The translations under genes and the position numbers were made by a program. From Eustoma russellianum (taxonomy: Eukaryota; Streptophyta; Magnoliopsida; Gentianales; Gentianaceae): a DNA stretch of 64,000 bases. The notes under the pieces are model-generated. The model made no database searches. It worked only from the letters and a program-made list of their open reading frames with translations, and was not told the origin of the DNA. Location of the stretch: the NCBI GenBank assembly GCA_036186865.1, contig AP025069.1, positions 18,398,017 to 18,462,016 on the forward strand, written 5' to 3'. Below, piece by piece: positions 55,273 through 64,000 of this stretch. Each line of letters begins with the position of its first letter. Within the stretch, counting starts at the first letter, position 1.

Positions 55273-56533
55273 TTCCCCCTCTCTTGAAAAGGATTCGACC
55301 TCGAATCTAAGTCAATGCTAAAAGGGGTAGGATCAGCAACATTAAATGTACGAGAAATAGAACGATACTTATCTTCAGGGATGTCAAGAACATATGCGTT
55401 GTCCCCAAGTCTTTTGAGCACTTTGAACGGCCCATCTGCTCTTGGTTTAACTTTCATTTCTTCTCTTTAGGAAATCTTTCTTTCCTCAAGTGTAACCAAA
55501 CAAGATCTCCAAGTTTAAAATATAACAACCTTACAGTTCTTATTTGCTCTTCTGGCATATACTTTGTTCTTTGCTTCAAGATGTGACTTAACTTTTTCAT
55601 GCAAGCTTTTTACAAGTTCAGCTTTACACTCACTATCAACGTTAGTACGGTCATGCATAGGAATAAGGACTAAGTCAATGTTGATAATGGATTAAAGCCA
55701 TAAACAACTTCAAATGGTGAATGTGAAGTACCACTATGAAAATTCCATTGTATGTAAACTCTTATGAATGCTAGGCAATAATTGTTTAAATTCTTTTGGA
55801 TTATGACACGCAACAATTGTGACAAAGTTCTATTGACTACTTCAGTTTGGCAATCAGTTTGTGGGTGACCAATGGTAGAGAAAAGTAGTTTAGTTTCAAG
55901 TTTACTCCACAATACATGCCAAAAATGACTGAGAAACTTTTGTATCTCTATCACTTACAATGGTGTGGGGCATGCCATGTAATCGTACAATCTCTTTGAA
56001 GAATAAGTCGGCAACATAAGTAGCATCATCTACCTTTTTACATGCAATGAAGTGAGCCATTTTTGAAATCTATCAACAACAACAAAAACACTATCTTTAC
56101 CAGTTTTGGATCTAGGCAATCCTAACACAAAGTCCATAGAAAGATCAATCCAAGGTGAGTCAAGTACAGGTAAAGGTGTGTACAATCCATGTGGTTGTGC
56201 TCTACACTTAACTTGCTTACATGCGACACAATTTGCACATACCTTTTCAACATTCACACGCATGTGTGGCCAGAAGAAATACTCTTTCAAAATCTCCAAC
56301 GTCTTGAATGAGATAAACTGACCCATCAAGCCTCCTCCATGAGCTTCTTTGATCAATATCTCTCTGATTGAACACATAGGAATGCATAACTTACGTTCTT
56401 TGAACAGGAATCCTTCATGCAAGTAAAACTTACCAAATGGGGATTCAAGACAAGCTTCATTGACAGAACTAAAGTCATGATCAGTGGCATACAACTCTTT
56501 TATAGTTTCAAACCCAAACATGTTAGAAGACAA
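55273..56533 (-). pseudogene. CRM-like integrase, fragmented
   Basis: Three frames. 56,533-56,030 holds the HHCC region (KEAHGGGLMGQF ... CANCVACKQVK) and the first core Asp (LSMDFVLGLP). 55,954-55,670 holds HPQTDCQTEVVNRTLSQL with the catalytic Glu, and SPFEVVYGFNPLS. 55,457-55,203 holds the C-terminal PRADGPFKVLKRLGDNAY and RTFNVADPTPF and ends just inside the LTR. The second Asp region (near 55,960) is damaged. At least three frameshifts or stops. As in family A, the frame runs past the polypurine tract into the LTR. Confidence 0.9.
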
Positions 56534-57404
56534 CGTAGTAACAAGGTAAATCTACAAGACAAAGCATCAATAATTATGTTATCTTTTCCTTATTTGTACT
56601 TGATGACATAAGAGAATTGCTCAATGAATTCTACCCACTTAGCATGCCATTTGTTCAACTTACCCTTCCCCTTAAGGTATTTAGCACTTTCATGATCAGT
56701 ATGTATCATAAATTCCTTTGGTTGAAGGTAATGTTGCTATGTCTGCAATGATCTTACTAAAGTATAAAGTTTCTTGTCATAAGTTGAATAGTTCAATGAA
56801 GCTCCATTTAACTTTTCACTAAAGTAAGCTATGGGTTTGTTTCCTTAGTTCAAATCAGCTCCAACGCCAACTCCATTAATCACATTCTACTTCAAAGGTT
56901 CAGAGTTGGGCAATCTTATGTTGGGTGCTGTTGTCAATCTTTGCCTAAGTTCATCGAAGGCTTGTTGTTGGGATTCTCCCCTTTGAAAACTTACATCCTT
57001 TTTGACTAACTTGTTTAAGGGTGCCGCAATGGAATCCAAACTTAGTCTTCAAGGCAGTCTTCCATTCATCTCCTTCTCTAATCCTCACTTGGAAGTACTC
57101 TTGCTAAAGATCTACTTCGGTAAAGTATCTATACTCGTGTAACATATCCAACATGTCATCCAACCTAGGAATATGGTATTTATACTTCATAGTAATCTTA
57201 TTGATTGCTCTACAGTCTGTGCACATTCTCCAAGTTCCATGTTTCTTTGGGACCACTACCACGGGTGCAACACAATGGCTCATACTCTCTCACCTTAACT
57301 TGGTCTAAGAGTTCCTCAACTTGTCTTTCGATATCCTTAGTTTCTTCTGCATTGGCTCTATAGGCATGCCTTTTTGGTAAGACAGCTCCAGGGATGAAAT
57401 CCAT
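56534..57404 (-). pseudogene. CRM-like RT-RNase H with the RT core deleted
   Basis: Upstream: MDFIPGAVLPKRHAYRANAE, then fragments of the first RT motifs and, near 57,050, the codons for KTKFG. The next readable sequence corresponds to IAAPLNK and DVSFQRGESQQQAFDEL, about 400 bases further on in the intact relative (50,245-50,645). The deleted part contains the catalytic YFDD. RNase H pieces remain: KEFMIHTDHESAKYLKGKG and AKWVEFIEQFSYVIKY. The domain is dead. Confidence 0.85.
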
Positions 57405-57855
57405 TGGTGTTTAATGCCTCTCAAAGGTGGTAATCCGGAGGGATCTCTATCAGTGAATAAGTTAGAGAAATCTTAAAATGAAGAGGTGATTTCACTTGGC
57501 AATGTAGTTAGTAAGCCATTTGAAGAGAATTAGGCTTCTTTATACAGCAAGATGTAATGGTTTTGTTGGAGTTGATTGAATGTAACACCTCTCTTTGGGA
57601 TGCAAAGAAAGAACTTTTCTTCTTGGGTTTTTTCTTCTGCACTGCCAAGTTCTTTTCCTTTTGATTCAGGCTGAATGTTCTTAACAAAAATTCTCTCCAA
57701 TTTTTTCTCCTTAGGATCATTTCTACTCTTGGACATTCTCTTTTGATCCTCACACACTTTCTGTGGGGTTAATGCATCTACTTAAACAATTTGTTGTTAT
57801 GTCTAAAGGATTATCTATTCAAGTAACCATCAAAGTTAACCTTGTTATCAAATTG
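57405..57855 (-). pseudogene. Linker between protease and RT
   Basis: Charged fragments in two overlapping frames (KRMSKSRNDPKEKKLERIFV) and VLHSINSNKTI correspond to HQRMSKSRADPKEKEAERKF and ALYNNQTI in the family A element. No catalytic motif is expected here. Confidence 0.75.
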
Positions 57856-58639
57856 TCATAGTCTACCTAACAAGATATGACTTGAGTGAATAGGTGCTAC
57901 ATCACATAATACTTCATCCTTATATCCACCAATTGACAAAGGAATCAGAACTTGTTTATTGACCTTAATGTCTCCACAATCATTTAACCAAGTGAGCTTA
58001 TAAGGGTGTGGGTGATCGATTAAAGTTAAATCAACTTTCATAACAATTTCCACACTTTCTACATTTGTACAAGATCTAGAATCAATGATAAGTGTGTAAA
58101 CTTTTGCTTTAACCATGCAATGATGTGAAAAATGTTTTCTCTTTGTAAATTTCGTTCTTCCATTTTAACTTGAACATTTAAAGCACTTCTTAAAACCAAG
58201 AACTCTTTGTTTTCACATTCATTAGTTTCACATGTGACTTCCTCTTCTTCCTCACAAATTTCCTCAGTGTCCTCAGTTTCTTCGAGCTCTTCCTCAGAAC
58301 AATACTCATTACACTCCTCACTAAACATGATTCGTTTAGGGTTGGGAGATTGATTTGTAAAATGACCTTTACCTAAGCATTTAAAACATTGTATATCACG
58401 GAATCTAGTATTAGAATTAGGAGTAGTACCTTCAATGGGAAGTTGTTTGTTGGACATTGATTTGTAAATGACCTTTACCTTGGTCTTTCCTTTGTTCACA
58501 CTTGGGAAGTTGTTTGTTGGATGTTTGGGAAAGCTAGGTTGGTTCCTCCCTTGAAAACCATGGACTTGATTTTGTGGTGGTCTAAAACTTGTCCTAGGCT
58601 GTACCTTGGAAAAATTTGAAAGGTTAGGCCGAAAATAAG
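57856..58639 (-). pseudogene. CRM-like protease and Gag C-terminus, key residues lost
   Basis: Minus strand: a Gag tail rich in Ser, Asn and Pro, then CFKCLGKGHFTNQSPNPK, where the last zinc ligand (normally Cys) is Ser. An acidic spacer of Glu follows (EEEEE), then LNVQVKMEERNLQRENIFHI, then after a frameshift LIIDSRSCTNV, where the catalytic D-S-G has become D-S-R. The domain continues with HPYKLTWLNDCGD and HSSHILLGRL. The protease would be inactive even in frame. At 58,640 the Gag frame is broken by a solo LTR and resumes at 59,886. Confidence 0.88.
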
Positions 58640-59885
58640 TGATGCACTCCAATGAGGCATCAACAACATGTCAAGCATGTCAAACATTGCACTTGTTAGT
58701 TCTCTAAGACATGTAGCAATTGTATGAACTTTTAAGGGTCATCTGACCATTCATAACTGCAAGTTCATGTCTCTTATAGTCTAAAAAACCCTAGAACATG
58801 TTGAATATGTTGCATATGTTGTTTTGTCTGTGTTTGAACTCATTTAGGCTCAAGGAAGCAAGAATCAAACGGATCCAAAGTTCAAACACAAGGCTGAAAC
58901 TGAACAGTGAAGTAGGCAGCTTGACACTCAGTTGGTTGTTTGGCCATATCTCTTTAACCACAAGTGCAATTAACCTCATTCTAGTTGGAGGTGAAAGATG
59001 AGAAGTTTATCTAAAACTTTTCCGCGTATGACTTTTCGATTAGAGGCCTATAACAAGCTCCAAAATCATCCTCAACAAGCAGGCTGCTTGGTCATCTAAC
59101 CTCCAAATGACATCAAACTGGCACCAAAATTCAAATTCATGAAACTATCTATAATTCTTATTCGTATTGCCAAATCTAATTCGAAGGGTAGGATGGCCAT
59201 TTGGGTGAAACAAAATCAACTATCCAGATTGGTTCTGATTTGTATAGTCTGCAGTATTTGCCAAATTGTGAGCCAATCACAAGGACAATGTCCAAGAAAC
59301 ATGCAACGTCTTTCAGAAGACATCTTAAGCTGCTCAACTATGTAAACCAATCTTAAGGAAGATGCCTAAATCAACTTGGCCAAGCAAGACAACTATGCGC
59401 AAGTCAGCAAACAATCTGTCCAATGAACAGCTTTGCTTCCAAAGCCATGTAAACCATGTTTTCTTCTTTGTTTTCATTGGACCTATTTTGAAAGATATTT
59501 AGGACATGTTAGCTTAGTTTTGTCTATAAATTCTAGCTTAGAAACCGTGTACAAACAGATATAAAAAAGCTTCAGTTTATAACATTTCAGCCAGAGTTGT
59601 TTGTCTCCAGTACTGTCTTGCATTTCTTTGATTCAAAGTGCATTGAATCCCTTCAAGAACTGAACAAACTTGATTCTATGCTTCTTATACTTGGAATGGA
59701 TATTGTTTGAAAGGGTTTAGGCTTGTTCAAACAAGTTGAAGTCATTTGTGAGGCTGTTCAACACAAACCGGGTAAAGCTTGAACATGACAGAATGCAGGG
59801 TCTCCTTGGAAGGTTTGGCAACGTCCAATTCTTCTCTAATCCATGTTAGGAGTTAAAGGAAGGTCCCTTCTTGTTTCCCTCATCA
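58640..59885 (+). mobile_element. Solo CRM-like LTR (family C) in gag
   Basis: TGATGCACTCCAATG ... TTCCCTCATCA, flanked by ATAAG (58,635-58,639) and AGAAG (59,886-59,890), a 5-bp target duplication with one mismatch. The body aligns with 5,500-6,399, including TATAAAT at 59,525. Gag sequence of the host element continues on both sides on the opposite strand. Confidence 0.85.
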
Positions 59886-60762
59886 AGAAGGGATAGGGGT
59901 ATGTACCTTCAGCTGCCCTTCTACTTTTTGTCTTATGTACCATAGGATATTTATAGGACATTTCCTTGTTTAGGCCAGCCACAAATCTTGCCATTGTGGC
60001 CTCTTCAGCTTCTTCTATGTTTGTTCTGGTAAGCAATTCTTTGTAATACTCTCATCAACACTTTTGTTACCTTGAGTGAGTTATTGCAGCTTTTGGTAGA
60101 CAGTTCCTTCATATGACTGAGAGACGAATCTTTCCTCATTTCTTGTTTCAGTTCTTCCTAAGTGACAATAGGTGGTTGCCTAGTCCTTGTATTTTTTTGT
60201 AGATATTCCCACCAATTTAAGGCATAATCTACAAATTCAAATGTGGCAGCGAGAATACATATGATCCACCTTTAACTCCCATTGCAAGTGAGTTTCAATA
60301 TCACTTTTACCTTGGAAAGAAGGTATATTCAGTTTGCTTGTAATAAACTCCTCTTCAGGAGGTTCATTCCTTTCATACCTGAGGTTATAATACCTTTCAA
60401 CTTGAAATTGGTCATTGCATTCAGGTGGATCATCAAATCTTTCTTCAAAGGATGTGTTCCTACGATCACCATTTCGTCCATACCCTCTTACACGCCCTCT
60501 TTGAGGCTGGTTCCCTCGGCTCTCTTACCATGTTTCACCTCCATAGGATGTTACTTCATTTAAGTGTATGCTTGTTAGTCCTCTTCTTTCTTGAGTGGCT
60601 CTTTCTCCCTTGCTTTGGCCGGCATTATGTTTAAGATCTTCAATGCCACTCTTCTTGCATCCAAACGCATGGATCAAGCTGGAATGTCTCCATCATCATA
60701 GGACATTGTGGCATGGTAGGGGTAGTAGGAGGGGTTTGCTCCTTTCCATGTGATTCAACCAT
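59886..60762 (-). pseudogene. CRM-like Gag N-terminal part
   Basis: ATG at 60,762 gives MVESHGKEQTPPTTPTMPQC. Many stops follow. Readable islands are YERNEPPEEEFITSKLNIPS, FQGKSDIETHLQWELKVDHM, TFEFVDYALNWWEYLQ, and NIEEAEEATMARFVAGLNKE close to the solo LTR. It is a relative of the Gag at 30,830-31,565, with the same order, and joins the Gag tail at 58,639. Confidence 0.85.
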
Positions 60763-61332
60763 TTTTCCTAAAACAACAACAACAACATTATCCCATTGCT
60801 TTAGAGGCTTCCGCCTATGACATGTTATAGGAGGGTCGGATATACGCAACCATACGCATATGTTAGCAACACACAGAGATTGTTTCCCGATGACCCCTGA
60901 AAATTGTTCCTGAAAATGATTAAGAAAACAAAACGAACACAAAGACAGATGAGAGTTTGTTACGTTAGTATAAAACAATTCTTTCCCCTCTACTCTCGTA
61001 TACAAGCTCTTCCAATCCTTGTTTTGCTTTTCTTGGTAGAATCTCCGCTTTATCAGGGGATAATATATCCAAATACTCCTCAAGCCCTTCAAACTGCTTC
61101 CACACGGCCTCCACTTAAGATGCAATGCTTTGATTTTATTTTGGACTATCTAGGATTCAAGAAAAAATTGGAAACCAACAAGTATGTTATAGCCTGAGTC
61201 AAGAAAACTAAGGGTTGCTCTGGGCAATCCTTAACTTATTTTAAGCCTTTATGTAACTCAAATGGATGTAATAAGTGAAGATAGATGCAAGGCAGTGTTC
61301 AAAGTTTACTTTTGGTTCTTCTTGAGGAAAAT
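60763..61332 (-). other. Leader of the minus-strand CRM-like element
   Basis: No domain recognised. GACTATCTAGGATTCAAG near 61,143 matches the leader at 31,657. A CAA-repeat lies at 60,770-60,785. The leader is interrupted at 61,333 by a family B LTR, and its primer-binding site is not in the window. Confidence 0.6.
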
Positions 61333-61640
61333 TGATGCAAGCACAAGTAGGATCCCACTCTTTTATTCAAGCTTCTCCTCCATCAATGGGTTATGCACAG
61401 TGACCAAGCTCCTCCTTGCTTCCAAAGTCTTAAGATCGGCTGAATTGAGCAACCAAGATTTGAAGAATGGTGTGGACTAGGCAAATGACAAACACCCTCC
61501 TAAGTCTTATTCATCTTGTCTTGGCAATCACCCTCAAGCATGCTCAAAATTTGAAGGTTTTTAGACTTGATTTTTTAGTGAGAAATGAATAAAAAAAGTG
61601 CAGCTTCTCAATAGAGAAAAGAACAAAAATTTCATTTTCA
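61333..61640 (-). mobile_element. CRM-like LTR fragment (family B)
   Basis: Plus-strand start TGATGCAAGCACAAGTAGG, the reverse complement of the family B LTR end (compare 5,040-5,079). It follows the family for about 300 bases, to ATAGAGAAAAG near 61,620, then is lost. Confidence 0.8.
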
Positions 61641-62330
61641 AAAGCAAACTGCGCCGCGCGTGGGCCCCACGCGCCACACCCTGAAACTCGTCTGTCATAC
61701 CCGTTTTTTCGACTTCAAACCCAATCCCAACCTATTCCGGGCTAGATAAACCTATTCTAAGGACAAAACGCCATTTTAAACAACTACAAGTATGAAAATT
61801 TCTAATCTTTTGGATTAATTTGAGGGTATTTTTAATGTAATCCAATCATACCAGCAAATCCATACACATACACGCACGTATCAACAATAAATAAATCATC
61901 TCATGCTTTGTCATATAAAATATATGGAAAATTAATATCTTAAACAAACAAAAACAACGAACCACATAAATATACCATCAAATCATGCATGGATTATACC
62001 CGTTTGAGGGGGGAAGAGGCACCTACCGCGATTGACGATAACACGAATAAATTCAATGGATTAAAACTTGGGTTAGGGGCCTCGCCCGCCTTCTTCTTCT
62101 CTCTTTTTTCTCTCTTCTCATTTTTTCTTTTTTTCCTTGAGCGTGCGTGTGTGTGTCGAGCGGCTGGGTGGGTTTTTTTTAGTGTTATGCGTGTATATGT
62201 ATATATATGGTGGGGGGGGGAGTTAGGGTAGATTTTAGCTTTCCCATTAGATTTTGGTTTAGGTTTCCTAGTGTAACTCTACTTACCATTTAATATGTAT
62301 TTATCTCTATCCTTTATTTTATTACTATTC
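61641..62330. other. Unassigned segment, GC-rich then pyrimidine-rich
   Basis: Begins with a GC-rich patch (GCGCCGCGCGTGGGCCCCAC at 61,651). It has an AT-rich middle, GAGGCACCTACCGCG near 62,010, a long CT tract (62,090-62,135), TGTGTGTGTC and a G10 run near 62,212. CT-rich leaders and reversed splice-like words occur in the Tekay-like LTRs, so an LTR remnant is possible. The 80-codon frame at 61,989-62,231 has no domain. Confidence 0.4.
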
Positions 62331-63498
62331 CTTTTTTTTTCTTTTTTTGTTTCGGCCGTAACATCTACAGAAGGTAATCTACCAAGGGCATTAAAGAGAA
62401 TTCTCAAGATGGTAGAAGACCTAAAGGGGGCGGCCACATTTTGATAAAAAAGAGAAGAATAGTGCAAACAAGTTCAAGAACACAACTCTCATTCTCTCAG
62501 GATCAAGAAGCTCTACTACTTTCTTCTCCTCTTTTTCTTTCTTCATCTTCCTCTCTCAAGCCTATTGTTCATATATTTAAAATGTTATATAGGCTTTGAT
62601 TATACCACCCATACTCATACATTGTTGTAAAAGGTTGATCAAGGTGTGATCAAACCTTCATTCGATTGGTGGTGTTTGTGATCGGTTTCTTTGGTTATTT
62701 TTGTTGTATTGATTGTAAAGGGGTGGAGTTGGTGTATAACTCCAGTAACCCTTGTGTTAAGGTGTTTTTTGTGTTTAGTGATAACCGAGAAAGGTGTCCT
62801 CAAAGACTGGAGCAGGTTGATTTAACCAAACCAGTATAAAATCCTTGGTGTTCTTATTCTCAGCATTTTAGTTTCAGTTTCCAGCATTACGCATCGATTT
62901 TGTTGCAACAGAAAAAATAGCAAACGAATTTAAAAAATCGTAAAACTTTGCAGAAACATAGCCACACCTCTTAGTTTTCATTTTGCGCAAGTTTCAACTC
63001 ATTTGGATAAGTATAAGTCAACTAAACTTGAATAGGTCTGAGACTAGTGCAATCTGATTTTCAGAGTTGCAAAGGTTGAGAACATTAACATGATTGATAT
63101 ATTTCCCAAAGGAATTTTTGAAACATGTTAAAAACCATTGAAGTACATATCTTGAGGGTCTTGTAATTAAATTTTCAGACCATTTGGAGTCTCCAATCAA
63201 GTCGGAACACGGTTTCTGAGATATTCGCACAATCTGACCAAGAACGTATTTTCAAGAGCTTAGGAGTGGATTTTTATTCTGAAATTTTTATGAGATACTT
63301 ATAACATCTGAGAGTTCATTTACACCGAATTTCATAATTTTTAGATGTCTTTACTAGGTCTTTAAATCGTTTCAATTCAGGATCTGAAAACAGAAGCTGT
63401 TTTCAGAAGTGAGTTTTTGGTTAAAAAGTTTTTAAAAACAAAATTTTCAGCACCCACTATTAAACCCCCCTTCTAGTAGTGCTATACAGGTCCTACTC
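62331..63498 (+). mobile_element. LTR fragment of the gag-only Sirevirus family
   Basis: Follows the second half of the 13,615-16,614 LTR: GGGGGCGGCCACATTTTG (compare 15,527), GATCAAGGTGTGATCAA, AAAGACTGGAGCAGGTTGAT and ACCAGTATAAAATCC, ending CTAGTAGTGCTATACAGGTC CTAC. The start and any internal region are absent; the hairpin part of the LTR is missing. It is more diverged than the other copies and abuts a family C LTR fragment. Confidence 0.8.
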
Positions 63499-64000
63499 CT
63501 TTCAGCTGATTGGTTGAGAATCCCACTTGGACAATCAAGAAAGCAAAATCTGTTCAGATTTGATATTTGAATTATTTTGCAATATGAAGCTATCTTCCAA
63601 TCAGACTCAGCTCTTGCACATAAAATAAAAGTTGTAGAGCTATTCCTTTAGATGTGTTTTGACGCCAGAATGTTGTCGTTTGGAGCTGAAATGAGTGAGT
63701 TTTGCCCGTTTGAAATTGACCTGCTTCGGATGTGGACCTTTGGAAGCAGGTGACTAAGCAACCAGTTTGTTGCAACGATTGTGTAGCTGGATATAGACCT
63801 TTTCTAGGACAGTGCTGAACATCAACATTGTAGCTTATTCTCTTATCTTTCACCTGCAACTAGAATCACGTCAATTGGAGTTGTGGTTGGTGAGGTATGG
63901 CTGAAACACTAAGAGGGTGTCATCCTGCAAGCTTGCCCTTTCAACTCAACTTGGCGTTTGAACGTTTGGCATGGATTCCATCAAGCTTCCTTGGCCTAAA
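63499..64000 (-). mobile_element. CRM-like LTR fragment (family C type), to window edge
   Basis: Aligns with 34,140-34,690 (GCTGATTGGTTGAGA, GGAGTTGTGGTTG, GAACGTTTGGCATGG). It contains once the segment that is duplicated around the N gap at 34.47 kb. It runs off the window; no ends visible. Confidence 0.8.

Noticed and set aside
61989..62231. 80-codon frame with hydrophobic segment
   Set aside because: Phe/Leu/Ser run comes from a CT tract; no start context or homologue.

Overview
The window is repeat-filled DNA from a flowering plant genome. Every recognisable protein domain belongs to a plant LTR retrotransposon: Ty1/copia Sirevirus-type (multiple AGGGGGAG-like polypurine tracts, a Gag with a coiled-coil tail, YVDD reverse transcriptase) or Ty3/gypsy chromovirus-type (CRM-like with TGATG...CATCA LTR ends, and Tekay-like with TGTAGCGCC...GCTACA ends and a chromodomain remnant). 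I found no host gene, rRNA or tRNA gene, CRISPR array or DNA transposon. The species cannot be named from this sequence. The density of CRM-like elements hints at pericentromeric DNA, which is inference.

Left part (1-20,039) is a nest. A CRM-like pol (+) is split by a solo Tekay-like LTR (1,164-3,779), a solo CRM-like LTR (4,037-5,079) and a third LTR (5,197-6,399). That third LTR is broken by a decayed autonomous Sirevirus on the minus strand (6,400-13,614), which itself holds a solo LTR (11,399-12,718, TSD TTGTC). A gag-only Sirevirus derivative on the plus strand (13,615-20,039) sits at its right edge and is cut off by a Tekay-like LTR.

Middle (20,040-37,443): two Tekay-like LTRs lie head to head, followed by a broken gag, a chimeric junction and a very degenerate Tekay-like pol ending in a chromodomain remnant, a polypurine tract and a 3' LTR. 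Next are a CRM-like LTR fragment, a gag remnant and a long leader with primer-binding site and LTR on the minus strand (29,685-35,030, including a 10-N gap flanked by a duplicated 31-mer), and then two CRM-like LTRs in direct tandem (35,134-37,262).

Right-centre (37,444-53,922) is the best preserved element: a CRM-like gypsy with both LTRs, primer-binding site, gag, protease, RT, RNase H and integrase, flanked by the TSD GGATC. Two stop codons and two frameshifts make it non-coding. Its leader carries a young non-autonomous Sirevirus derivative (40,065-47,251, minus strand, TSD TGCAT) with 3-kb LTRs and only 1.2 kb of interior.

Right end (53,923-64,000): the host LTR resumes, followed by a minus-strand CRM-like element whose RT core is deleted and whose gag is split by a solo LTR (58,640-59,885), then LTR fragments to the end.

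The most interesting unit is the gag-only Sirevirus-derived family. Two copies end their coding part at the same place, lack all pol, keep primer-binding site, polypurine tracts and 3-kb LTRs, and carry three conserved hairpin palindromes per complete LTR. This looks like a non-autonomous lineage moved by an autonomous Sirevirus such as the relative at 6.4-13.6 kb.
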